From Auanema rhodensis (taxonomy: Eukaryota > Nematoda > Chromadorea > Rhabditida > Rhabditidae): 64,000 nt of DNA. Shown here piece by piece: positions 49,886 through 63,684 of the stretch. Location of the stretch: positions 16,496,001 to 16,560,000 of the forward strand of contig OZ059895.1 of the NCBI GenBank assembly GCA_964057225.1. The letters are read 5' to 3'. The position numbers were made by a program, and so were the translations under genes. The notes under the pieces were generated by a model. That model saw only the letters and a list, made by a program, of their open reading frames with translations, ran no database searches and was not told where the DNA came from. The stretch's first letter is position 1. Each line of letters opens with the position of its first letter.

Positions 49886-52199
49886 CATTTATCTCATATA
49901 CATATATACCTATTCTCTTCATTTTATTCCTCTTTATCTGCCTTCCTCTCTATCCTCAAATGTTCACATTCTCTAGCCTACGTTTCCCTTATTCTCTTTC
50001 CTATTCACCTCTCTTTGTTAGTTTTCCATTTCCCTCCACCCAGCTCTCCCCTTCCCTTCTACTTGCTCTACTTACCTTTCTCTCTCCCTCTCCCTCTCTC
50101 TCTCCCTCTCCCTCTCTCTCTCTTAATATATATATATATATATATATATCATCATGTTTATCAACTATTCCTTCTTTCACTCTCAGTATTACTCCTATCA
50201 TAACCAAAATTATCAGAAAAGCTGTGAATAAAGCAAAAATTACTGATACAGAAACTAAACAAGAATAATAAAGTGAATGAGAGTTGAAGAGGAAAATAGA
50301 AAGAAAACATGTTAAATAGTTTGGGTGGAAAAGCTCAACTGGCACTTCTCTTTTTCTTTTCCACGTCTCACTCAATCTCTTTCTCCTTCTCGTCGTCTTT
50401 TGATTTCTTCTGACACTTCTTGACAAGCTGTTAGCTACTCTTCTTCCGACCTATCGTTCCCATTGAATATTGATTTCATTTGTGTGTCTCAGCTTGTTGT
50501 TGTGACGTTTTATTTGTGTCTGTGTATGCCTGTCTAGGCCTCAATGATTTTACTTAATTCAAGGTAAAAGCTGATTATCTGTCTTTCACAGCCAACCTCA
50601 CTTTATCCTGTCTGCTTACCTCCTAATATTCTCTGACTCTCTCTCTCTCTTTCTCTCTCTGTATCTGATTAGTTAGTTATCTCCGTCTTATCTATATTAT
50701 ATTTATATTTTTTTATATTATAATCTTCTTTCAGTTTTGTATTTATTAAATTTATTTATATATTTCTTTTTAAAAATTGCCACTTAGTTTGTGGCAAATT
50801 AACCGAATCCATTCATTCATTCTTCATTTTGCTCATCTTCGAATGCTCTCTAAGTTCTTATTTACAACTAATTCTCTAATAATTGTTATAACTTTATTGA
50901 AAAGCAACTTGCTTATAGTTCACTGAAACTATAATTTCAAGCATTTATTGTTTTTTTTTCATAATTTACACTTAGAGCATACACACAACACACACACATG
51001 CACACACACATACTCACTCACATTCACCAGCTGAAGAAGCAAAAACACAACCGTTCATCTGTTGATCGAAACTAAAAATAAAAGAAAAAAATCAATTAAT
51101 GTGATTCGCTAACAAGCTGCTCTCACGTCATTATGTGCCATTTTACATGACTTATCTAGACATATAACTATATTCTATTCATTCTTTATCTTCAAAAATA
51201 TTTATAATTACTATAATTATTCATTTTTATATATTATTTATATTTACTTTCTATATGTGATATGTATTATAATATTATATGTTCATTTCATACTTTTATT
51301 CTCTTTTACTTTTTTCAAACAATCCCTCTCTCCCTCTCTCTCTCTCCCCCCCCCCCTACTTTCCCATACAACTTTTTGATTCTTTCGTTTCATTTTTTCT
51401 CTTCTTCTTTCTTTTTTCTTATTTATTCTTCTTTTTATTTCATGAAAAATTGTTTTAAAGTTCACCTGTCCCATCATTTCATTGTCAAATGATCATTAGT
51501 TATCTTGACCAGGACTTGTATTGATAAGCCTCCTTCATCAACGTTTTTAAATTTAACATGAAGCCCGCCGTTTATAGGCAAAACCATTCAAATTCAAATA
51601 TTTTTCCTTTCATGAATTGTTTATTAATATATTATTCATATTATATACTATTTTCTCATAATTTTCTTAATAATATTCACATGAAATCATATTTGTAAGA
51701 TGCAACTAGCACTGCCAACTCCCTTTATTCTCTCTCTCTCTCTTTTCTTTCTCTCTTTCTATCTCTTGGTCGTTCTTGTTACCTTACTGACTTCTCCCTC
51801 TCATTCTTTTGCTATTCCACTTCCGTTAATTTCTGCATTTCTTGCTCATCCTCGTTCGTTTTTCTGGTTTTCACGTCGTTTCCTCTGTGTATTTTTATAT
51901 TCTTTTTGAACGAGCCTATCGAACAAAAGTCAAGCACTAACGGCTTGATCACATTGTGCTGCTGCTGTTGCTACTGCTGCTGCTGCTCTGCAGGTGCAAT
52001 AGATTCAGAATACTCTATCGTTCTACTTCCTCTCATCTATGTTATTCTCTTCATATTCTTATGTTTCATGTTCATATCGTGATATCCACTTATTATATCG
52101 CATATTTGAAACCGTTCTCATCGATTTATGTCGGCGTTTCCGTCTTGTTTCGTTATCGTTTATGCATTTATTTCTTCTTTTTCTTACAATATTTAATTA

Positions 52200-52274
52200 T
52201 TATGGCATCTTTCTTCCAGGAAAACTCGTGCTCATCTGCGATAGTGTGAGGCGCCGGACTGCGCTGTTCTCAAC
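52200..52274 (+). promoter_or_regulatory. splice or trans-splice acceptor and 5' UTR of goa-1
   Basis: TTTCTTCCAG ends at 52219 and is followed by 55 bases without ATG, unusually GC-rich (GGCGCCGGACTGCGC), leading to the goa-1 start codon. The acceptor could serve a 5' UTR intron with its first exon somewhere in the upstream domain, or a spliced leader. Confidence 0.65.
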
Positions 52275-55200
52275 ATGGGGTGCACCATGTCGCAGGAGGA
52301 GCGCGCAGCGCTCGAACGGTTCGTGCAATTTTTCTTTTTAAATATTTTTTTATGTTGCTGATTGATTTGAAATAAGACATATTTCAATGTGAAAATTACA
52401 TTTTCCATAAATTTCTGATTATTGTGACTTATGTACATGAGTATATTTGGGTAGGCATACACATAGAGTGCAGCGAAAGTGAGAAGCTTCGAAAAGGGTG
52501 GGGGGGGGGGGGAGATGATTTTAATCCACAAAAAAGGATAGCAAAGCATGTAGTGCAGTTGATGCTTAGCTAGCTGTCTAGGCTAGGTTGTCACTAGCCA
52601 ACAAGCTGCTACAGCTTAATGACCTAAGCTACTTTGCGTGTTTCTCGATTTAAAGCAATGTCTAATGTGCTTAGAGCATAGAATAGCCTATTTTGAATTT
52701 GAATTGATCCAGCCCCAATGAGAAGCGTGTAGTGTATTAGCCAACGTTTTCATACAAAAGACAATTTGTTTCATCTTGTTATCTTTTCAGATCAAGAATG
52801 ATTGAGAAAAATCTGAAAGAGGACGGCATGCAAGCTGCTAAGGATATCAAGCTTCTCCTCTTAGGAGCTGGAGAGTCAGGAAAATCAACCATTGTCAAGC
52901 AGATGAAGTAAGATTTTTTGATTTTGCTCTCCTTTTCACATTTCTTATAACTTTGTTTCCAGAATTATTCACGAGTCCGGATTCACGGCAGAAGATTATA
53001 AGCAGTATAAGCCAGTAGTTTACAGTAATACTGTCCAATCTCTCGTCGCTATTCTTCGTGCCATGACTAATTTGGGTGTTGGCTTTGGTGCATCCGAAAG
53101 AGAGGTACGATAGATGAAACGCATCACTTTAACCATTGAAATTATTTTTATTTTCTATTTAAATTGCTTATATTAAGTATGATTACTTGCTCAGTTCATT
53201 TAATTTAATCCATCTACTCTGTTAGACGATGATGATGGTGATGATGATGATGATGAAGGCGAGCACGAAGCTGACTAACTGGCATTCATGATGAGAGTGA
53301 TGAGGATGATGAACTCGCTGATGATGTAATTGAGAATAATCTGCATATCGTCATCACAATGATCATCTGAAAACCATCAGAATTCGTTATCTTGCCATCA
53401 GACAGCATATCCTCAATAGCCAACTGATTTGTTTTGTGACGGAAAAGGCGAATATTTAAGAGAGACGAGATGGCAACAGAAAAATTTAATTTTCTGTTGT
53501 GGCTAGGGATTAACGACGTCTTCGGCAAGCTGACAACATTTCGATTGGCCAATCAGAATTTAACAGAGTGAAGGGTTTAAAGCAATGGAGAGTTGAAAAA
53601 AACAGAGAAAGGGGAAGAAGATGATGAATTAGACATCAAGAGTATGGAAGAGACATGCTGTGAGAGGGGTATTGGAGAAAGAGAAAGAGAGAGAATATGA
53701 TGGAAGGCACGAAGAGTGCAAAAGTAAGCTCGGAAGTATTGTAAAGTAGATTTTTTTACTCATTTTGTGGCTGGTTCCACTCCGCATATGTTCGAATTAA
53801 CAAAAGAAAAGAGAAAAAGAGATTGCTTGGGATGAGGGTTAATACAATTAATTTGCTGTTCATAGACGAGCATTCTGGGACATTATTCAGATGCACATTA
53901 CAGAAAAAATGGCAACAGAAATGCAGATTGAAGAAATATTACATATTTACGAGAGAATTAGAGAGAATTGAACAAATTACCAAAGGGTGACGAGGAGATA
54001 TTAAGTAACTCGTAAACTTGAATAAGCTTTATGATCTAAAGTCTGCTGACTATATGGCTGGCAATGTTACAACACATACGTACAGCATGCTCTATTCAAC
54101 ATGAAAAATCTTCTTATTTTCTGTTAATATGGCGAAGAAGAGAGATGATTTTCTCCAAATATGCAATGTGAACTATAATAAGTCAGAGCAGCAGATGAAT
54201 CAATTAGAGCTAAGTAGTTCGAAGCTGAGCACAACACATACACAGAGCACAAAAAAAAGTTTTATTTCCCCAATGAGCAAGATTTTCTTCTTTTTTCTTT
54301 TTTTTTTTGACGAAAAATGTTTGAGTAGGTGGGAAAAGATTAATTCAATTCGGTTTCATCTGCCTCTTATTATTTTAATTTGTTTCAGATTGATGCTAAG
54401 TTAGTAATGGATGTTGTCGCTCGTATGGAAGATACTGAACCATTCTCAGAAGAATTACTAGCTGCCATGAAGCGACTGTGGGCAGATAATGGTGTTCAGG
54501 AATGTTTTGCTAGGAGTAACGAATATCAGCTCAATGATTCAGCCAAATAGTAAGTTTTTAAAAATGCATTTAGACATTGGAAACATTGTTGAAGCCTTAA
54601 GAACGGCTACATTAGAAAGAAGGAGAAAAGGGGAGGAAGACAGAAAAGGATGTAACTGGCTTGTTAGGAAGGTTTAATTCCATTGCTGCAGCAACATCTT
54701 TTTGCAATTCGAATTTTCTTCAAGCCATGTTAAGCTGCGAATTTGGGTGATGCGACATGAAAACTTCAGTCGTTTCAACGAATATCGGTAGCATTACAAA
54801 TAGTTAAAACAAATAATTGTTACAATGAAATTATGCTGATAATACATATAATAGAGTTAAACGATTTATTTGAAAAACTAAGAGAGACAGGCTTAGAGGT
54901 GCATTTAACAGAAAATAGCCAAGAGAGGAAATATCATTTATCATGAATATTACGAATATGGCAGAACTTTCAGTGAAGATATAGCTTAATGATCTGTTTC
55001 TGGAAGCATAAACTGAAAGAAGTTCATATCTCTCTTTCTTCAATTTCTAATCGTTTGCTTCATATCGTTTACACGTGAAAGTCACGCATACACGTGGGCG
55101 TCCACGACGTTGTTTACGTGAAACTGTATTTGTAGCTTCACGTGGACATGCCTATCGGTTGATGCTTCGTTTTTTCTTGTTTTATTTTATTTTTTAAGCC

Positions 55201-57553
55201 CTCGTTATAAGCTAGATGTCTCCCACTCGAATTCATTTTATTTTTTTTTGGATGCACGAAAGAGGGGGACACCAAGATGCAAAGATCTCAAACACGCTGT
55301 GTGGTCTGGTTTCTGGCATTGGATTACAAATCCCTCATTGAGCTCCTTTTCGCAAAATCTTGAAACTCTCGTATTTGGCCAAACTATTTCGTAATCGCTC
55401 TCAGCTCTGCTTTTTTCGAGAATTTCAACTTGAAACAACAGCAGCTTTGATCATTTACTAGTCATAGAAGAGAAGAGCAGAAAAAACCACTTTCTGTAGG
55501 TCTTACTGCTGTAAGAAGGGAGAGAGAAAGGGAAGGAGGGAGAATAGAAGATAATTTTCAGAAATATCTTAATATATTAATATTTCTATGACAACAATGA
55601 CATTTTTCAGCTTCTTGGATGATTTGGAGCGATTAGGAGAATCTACGTATCAACCCACTGAACAGGATATTCTTAGGTATGTTCAATACAAGATTAACTT
55701 CTTTTAATAGAATATAACAATATTCTTTTCATTAGTAAACATCTATATCTATATTTCTTTATTTCAAATTTATTTGTTTTCTTTTCAGGACTCGAGTAAA
55801 GACAACCGGTATCGTTGAAGTGCACTTCACTTTCAAGAATCTCAATTTCAAGTAAGTATTATAACTTGAATATTACGTAAAAGCTTAAAAGCCTAAAACG
55901 ATATTATTGTGAAAAATGAATTTGAATTAACAAAAACTATATTTCAGACTATTTGATGTTGGAGGTCAACGATCTGAACGAAAGAAGTGGATTCACTGCT
56001 TCGAAGATGTAACAGCTATAATCTTCTGCGTTGCTATGTCGGAATACGATCAAGTTCTACACGAAGATGAAACAACTGTATGTTTATCCGCTTATCACAA
56101 GCCAATCATTCAAATCTCATTAATCTGTGACCTGTATCTACCTAGTATACTATCTCAGATCCTAATGACTTTCAAACCAAACATTCCAAGCCGTCTGCAG
56201 TTGGCTGAAAAAAAAATTTTCTGCTTTTGTTGAGCAAAAATTGGTTGCATGACGGATAAATAATGTTTTTGGTTTCAATGAAATAGGGCTATTTGGTCAC
56301 AAATTAATTTGCCGTATCTTTATACACTTTCTCTCAATTTTCTTTCTCTTCTACTATATTTCTCTCTTTTTCTCCATTTTTCTTCAATTTTTTAAATTTA
56401 TTACTTCGCTAAAGGAGCAAAAATGACGGAAATTCATAAAAAAGATAGAAGAATAGGAAATGCCAAAAGTTTATGAAGCTTGAAAAGCCAAGTAGAAGTT
56501 CAAATCTAACTTAATCAACATGAAGGGGAACATTACTAACTGAAAAATTTTAATGATATCAGTCAATTTCAATATTTTCAGAACCGTATGCATGAGTCTC
56601 TCAAGCTTTTCGATTCGATATGCAACAACAAATGGTTTACTGATACTTCTATCATTCTTTTCTTGAACAAGAAAGATCTGTTCGAAGAGAAGATCAAGAA
56701 GAGTCCTTTGACTATCTGTTTCCCTGAATATACCGGTAAGTCAAACTTTGATATTTTCTCTCGTCCTCTCTTTCTCACAATCATCATTTGATCGATTTCG
56801 AACTCATGCGTTTTTGACATAAATCGATTCTCTCATATGTTAAGCTTTAGTTATTGATGCACAACTGATCGTAAATATTTTTTTGTCGCTGAGAACACTA
56901 TTTTCATGTTCGCCTAATATCTTTATTATTAAGAAGATAGATCCTCATGTCCTCAATGTGCCAAACGCTCGAACCAACTGACATCTGGAAGAGAAAATAT
57001 AGTTTTCTCTCTGTCTTTATTTTTTTAGAAAACAAAAAGCAAAACTTATTGGTTTAAAAGAGAAACGCATTTTTTTTTGGTAAAAAAAAAACATAGAGCA
57101 GCTTAATGTATGAACTGAAGTTCAAAAGATTCCGTCGCCCCCATTTTCGTGTCAAGACCATATTGCCACGGAATTCATACTATTCTTATAGCTTTTAATT
57201 CCTCTTTTCTCATCGGTTCAATTGTTGTGCATGAAATGAACTTAACAAAAATGATTCTATTGTGACATTTGGAGCCAATGATTCTTCGACTACTAATCTC
57301 TCATCAATTTTAGGTCGGCAAGATTACCATGAAGCTTCTGCATACATTCAGGCTCAATTTGAAGCTAAAAACAAGTCAGCCAATAAAGTAATAAATCAAA
57401 TAAAAATATATTTTCTTTACTTAATCATCTTAATTACAGGAAATTTATTGTCACATGACATGCGCTACCGATACGACGAACATTCAATTTGTATTTGATG
57501 CCGTGACAGATGTAATCATAGCTAACAATCTTCGTGGATGCGGACTTTACTAG
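52275..57553 (+). CDS. goa-1: G-protein alpha-o subunit (GOA-1)
   Basis: Heterotrimeric G-protein alpha subunit of the Go/Gi class, acting under the plasma membrane downstream of GPCRs; in C. elegans GOA-1 restrains neurotransmitter release. Ten exons sum to 1065 bases (354 residues, the usual length): 52275-52318, 52791-52907, 52963-53104, 54389-54549, 55611-55676, 55789-55851, 55948-56077, 56582-56735, 57314-57387 and 57440-57553. It shows MGC for N-myristoylation and palmitoylation, P-loop GAGESGKS, switch [12 protein letters not shown], switch [22 protein letters not shown], and the C-terminal CGLY with the Cys used by pertussis-toxin-type ADP-ribosylation. All catalytic residues are intact. 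The first exon is far more GC-rich than the rest. Intron 3 is 1.28 kb; the others are about 55 to 1060 bases. Confidence 0.97.
53105..54388 (+). other. long intron 3 of goa-1
   Basis: About 1.28 kb with a GATGATGAT-type tract near 53227-53260 and purine-rich patches. A minus-strand 88-codon frame inside it has no supporting features. Confidence 0.8.
55072..55144. promoter_or_regulatory. E-box cluster in goa-1 intron 4
   Basis: CACGTG at 55072, 55091 and 55139, plus TTTACGTGAAA between the last two, lie in the 1.06-kb intron 4. The motif and close spacing repeat the pattern seen at 18529-18609. Confidence 0.5.
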
Positions 57554-58679
57554 AACCATTACCCAGTTTCTATTGTCCAAGCTACCGTCATTCTATCTAT
57601 TAAAGTCGCGATTCCCTTTTTTAGTTTCGAAGTTCCAATTTCGATATATTCTCGGTTCCTCCTGGAGAGGGATATGCACGAGCTTTTTGTGGCCGTCCCC
57701 GTCTCTCTCATTCTCTTAAATCCATTGAACCTTTCTACATTTTAATTTCCTTTCTGCCTAGGCTGTCACACTGCAAAGCTATATGTTGCAATCTATTAAC
57801 TATACATATATTTTATTTTCCATATAAGCACATTGCTCCCCCTTCTCCCTGTTCTACTTCTTTTTCTTCTTCTCTCCCCTTTCAATCTCTCTTTCTGTCG
57901 CTCCCTGTATGATTTCTTTTCTTAACTTCTCCCTGGCCTACGCACTGATGCACATTACATGATACCATTTCTTGTATTTATGTTTGTTGCAGCTCCATAA
58001 TTCTTCTTTGGCACTCTCCCGTGATCTTTGTACTATTTATATATTTAACAGTATTCAGTGTTAATTATATTACAGTAATTGAACTGTATTCCACACAACA
58101 GCAGAACCTAGTCAATTTCTTCCATTTTTATGTGCTCCAGAGCTCTCTCTTTCTCTCTCAAAATATAATAACGCTTTAATATCAAGTTCCGTAGATGAAG
58201 TTTAATTCTCCGGCTTCAGTTCTTAAGGTAATTTGTATTGATGTTTTGCATTAGCGACTAAATCGAGGCAACTTTCTCTAGTCTTTGATATATTAGAAAC
58301 GTTGCGTTCGTTTCACTCAAATTTTCTCATTCTCCCTCATTTCTATCGGTTTTGCGCCCTACTATCCTTGTTTTCCTCTTATTCTAGCGCATAGTTCTTA
58401 TGCGCACAATTATTATCATATATAATATATTATTTTATAATTATTGAATAAAGTTTGTTTTGCTCCTAATTGAGATTATCTTGTATAAATCAAAAATATA
58501 TAATCAGTATAGTCAAAGCGTATTGAAAAAAATTTAACTTGGTGTAGAAATTGAAATTAAATATTAAAAAATATATATATATTTATTTATTTATATTTAT
58601 ATATATAATAGTTAAAAGCAAGTTTTCACAACATGATTCAAATTAGTGTTCCCCAAATTAAAACAAACATTCTAAGCTA
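57554..58679 (+). other. 3' UTR and 3' flank of goa-1
   Basis: Long C/T-rich 3' region with no gene. The first strong poly(A) signal is at 58448-58453, which would give a 3' UTR of about 0.9 kb. Confidence 0.6.
58448..58453 (+). terminator. AATAAA poly(A) signal of goa-1
   Basis: Reads GAATAAAGTTTGTTTTG, a hexamer followed by a GU/U-rich stretch as expected for a cleavage site. Confidence 0.6.
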
Positions 58680-58830
58680 GTATACATAGGCCGAGACGAG
58701 TTTTCTCTCCAGAACGTACTGGCCTACCAAGCGCCCAGTTAAAGGGCGGTGGTCAAAAGGTCCCGCATCGATTGTCTTGGTACCTCTTAGCCGTGACGTC
58801 ACGATGTTGTCACTTGAATCGATCGATTTT
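58680..58830. other. GC-rich structured island
   Basis: An island of mixed, GC-rich sequence in a very AT-rich gap. TACCAAG (58725-58731) pairs with CTTGGTA (58776-58782) and encloses CGCCC/GGGCG (58732-58736 with 58744-58748). It is followed by the palindrome CGTGACGTCACG (58792-58803) holding a CREB-type TGACGTCA site. It is either a promoter element for the MATH-BTB gene or a small RNA gene. Confidence 0.4.
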
Positions 58831-59016
58831 TATTTTATATTTATTTTTTTTAACGCTCGTACGAAGGCAAGAATTATTCAAGCTCACGATAATAACTAAT
58901 CTGAAATGCAGTTTTAAATTGTCAAACTAATTCTCAAAAGATTCCCAAAAGTAACTTTGTAATTCGTATAAAGCTCTTTCCCAATATTAATTGCCTATCT
59001 GTTATTTTAGAAGTGT

Positions 59017-60854
59017 ATGGAGGGTGATCTTATATATCCTCCTATTGTTATTGGGGCCATTGAAGATATTCGACATCCTCCAGAGGTAGAAATAAGACGT
59101 CAACCTGAGATAGAAGCTAGACGTGCAGTCTTTGAATTAGATCATGCACGTCGTGCGATTTTAGAACGAAACGACAGTATTGCTGGCGATATATCACAAC
59201 AGAGTGGAGCTTCCGTTAATCGTTGTAAGTTATAAATATATTGAACTCATTTAATAAATATTTTACTCTTAGCCGATTCAGCACTATTTTCATCAAAGTT
59301 TAATAACCGGCAAAGAGACCACGAATGTGTAACTCATGTTGATCCTATAATTTTACATCAAAGATGGACTGTAAGTCAAAAAAAAAGATAATCATTGGTA
59401 TATATATTTATATATATATATAACTTTAGATAGCTAATTTCAACTCTCTTATCAAACTATCAACCCCTGGAAGCTGCCTACGGAGCTCGGTTTTTAGGTT
59501 AGTGATAATGTTAATAAAGACAAAAATACTTTTTTTATCAATTGTAGAGATCCTGGTCAGCCTCAATCATGTTGGCAATTATGTATTTACCCAGGGGGAA
59601 AGCGGCAAGAAAACGCTGAAAATGTATCCCTTTTTCTTAAAATGTCATCTACAGTTCCCAATAAAGAGGTGCCTAACATTTTTCATCAAATCGTGCATGA
59701 TTTTTTATAATTACAGGTCGTAGTCAAAGCAGAGTATCGTTTCTATTTTCTTGATGATAACGAGAAACCTCGCTTTACAAATGTAAATGTTGGAGATTTT
59801 CACGCTAAACCACCTAAAGGTGGTCACAGTTGGGGTTTAAGAAATATCCCCAAACAAAAGGCTTGTCTCATAGCTTAAGCACGTGATTAATTTAATTCTT
59901 TTAGGTATTGAACAGTATCAGATCTGATAATTCATTAGTAATCTCATGTATCATTGAATTAATGCCAGATGTATCTCGCATACCTTGTAAAAGAATTAAC
60001 TCTTCATCTGGTTTAACCACCGAAATGAGCTCGGTATCAAAAGCTCATCTTATGAATGGTTTTTTATCTTTTTCTACCTTTCGTATTATTATTTTTCTTT
60101 TTACAGAATTAAGAATGTTAGAAACGGGTGAACAATCGGATATGAAAATTATAATTGGGGACGGAGGGCACATATTTCACGTACATAGGTACAAACTTAT
60201 ATCTCAATCGGATGTTTTCCGAGCTATGTTGGAGCACGAGGAACTTTATGAAAGCAAGGTATTACCTTTTCAATTTATTCTGTTCTTTATTTATTTGCTT
60301 GAAGAACGGAGAACTAACTGTAAAAGATTTTTCTGAGACTGCTGTTCGAGCTATGTTAGAATTTATTTATTGTGGTTCAGTTCATAGTGATATTAATATT
60401 GATGTGAGTATTGTTTTAATTTGACTTTTCTAATTTATTGATGTCTCAGGAATACGCGGAAACAATGGAATTAGCCGAAAAATATAACGTAACCTCTTTA
60501 AAAACATTATGTGAAGATCAACTTATATCTAAGTCTGTTTTAAAATTGAATTTGTGTTGTTATTTTCATGATTTCAGAGTAAATGTACAAACAGTTGTTG
60601 AAGCTATCGTATTAGCAGATCGTCATATGGCCCATTCTTTATTTGATCATTGTATAGAAATTGTATGTTTATTTGTTGTATATTTTTTTATAATTCTACT
60701 TTCTTTTCAGATTATGGCTCAGCGGGGTAAGGTGGTTGAAACCTCTAATTGGAAATCACTTAAAGAACATAGTCCCCGATTAGCTAACACTATTTTGGAA
60801 ACGATTGTAAACTATGATCAAGCGGTACCTCCTGTAAAAAGATCTCGGTTGTAG
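59017..60854 (+). CDS. MATH-BTB protein (SPOP/MEL-26-like)
   Basis: Predicted substrate adaptor of a Cullin-3 ubiquitin ligase: the MATH domain picks the target and the BTB domain binds Cul3. Eleven exons sum to 1356 bases (451 residues). An Arg/Glu-rich N-terminus of about 100 residues precedes a MATH domain. That domain has WQLCIYPGG, VSLFLKMSS, YRFYFLD and GGHSWGLRNI, the SPOP-type order. After SDNSLVISC and a linker comes the BTB domain with SDMKIIIGDGGHIFHVHRYK, LISQSDVFRAMLEH, AVRAMLEFIYCG and AEKYNVTSLKTLCE. The C-terminal 3-box-like helices and a basic end KRSRL follow. ATG lies six bases after a TTTTAG acceptor, suggesting trans-splicing. The intron between the MATH core and SDNSLVISC starts GC (59861), a probable GC-AG intron. 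Which SPOP/MEL-26/BATH subgroup it belongs to is not resolved. Confidence 0.9.
59861..59904 (+). other. probable GC-AG intron in MATH-BTB gene
   Basis: Phase and homology require joining CCCAAACAAAAG to GTATTGAACAGT. No GT donor in the region keeps the frame open. The boundary reads AAAAG|GCTTGT and ends TTCTTTTAG. Without splicing, a stop follows the Ala encoded by GCT. Confidence 0.55.
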
Positions 60855-61226
60855 CCCGTGATATGTGATAGGTATCGTTAAGTTTATCAATTTAACTGGT
60901 TTATTTTTCGTATTAGATTTGCAATAATTACGAGATCTTTCTAGTTTTGTGATAATAATCATGTTAGTCTTTACAAACTTTAGCATTTCCGGTGTCATTA
61001 GGCACGTCTCTCCAAAGTCTTTGAATTACTACTTTTTTTGTTCACAACTCTCCAAAGTCTTTGAAATATCTTCATTTTTCTTGTCATTTTATGTATAATA
61101 TACACGAGCTTTCGTCCTTCAATAAATGATTGTGCATTTGAACTTGTAATTTGCTGAGGTTTTACGATTCCTGCTTATTTAAAAGACATAGTAATAATTC
61201 TAGTCAATAATATGCTTGTAGTCAAA
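60855..61226 (+). promoter_or_regulatory. operon-like junction
   Basis: Contains two copies of TCTCCAAAGTCTTTGAA (near 61010 and 61046), an AATAAA signal (61121-61126) and a TATGCTTGTAG acceptor ending at 61221, five bases before the riok-2 ATG. The spacing of about 95 bases from poly(A) signal to acceptor is what polycistronic nematode transcripts show. Confidence 0.5.
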
Positions 61227-63463
<2,237 letters not shown>

Positions 63464-63684
63464 TATTTTCTTTTCTTTTTTTGTTGTTTTTAGTGTAAAT
63501 GCATGCATGTTCGGATATTGTTGATTTTCTATTTTCACATCCAAATGTATACTTTTGTTGATTTGAATTGTTGTTTTTGATTTTTTTTTGAAAACTTTAT
63601 AAATCATATGACTTTTACCTTTTTTGGTTTTAATTGAAAGTTAAAGTAATACATTGTTTTATTTCTCAGTCTCATTTGATTTTC
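63464..63684 (+). other. spacer after riok-2
   Basis: About 220 bases, T-rich, with a TATAAA variant signal near 63598 and a TTTATTTCTCAG acceptor ending near 63669. No gene. Confidence 0.5.

Larger units (their letters stand above)
45111..52199. other. gene-poor pyrimidine-rich domain, part 5
   Basis: No supported gene. It starts with a GC-rich foldback segment (45117-45235) and continues with CT arrays and TA tracts (46098-46122, 50125-50148). A purine-rich plus-strand block at 47228-47720 contains a run of G near 47229. A CAG/ACC/TAG trinucleotide cluster spans 47940-48060. The last kilobase before goa-1 holds GCT repeats (51955-51990). Confidence 0.6.

Noticed and set aside
50001-50426. 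Minus-strand frame with a possible membrane helix
   Set aside because: Hydrophobic stretch arises from A/T-rich sequence next to TA and GA repeats; no splice partner and no family match.
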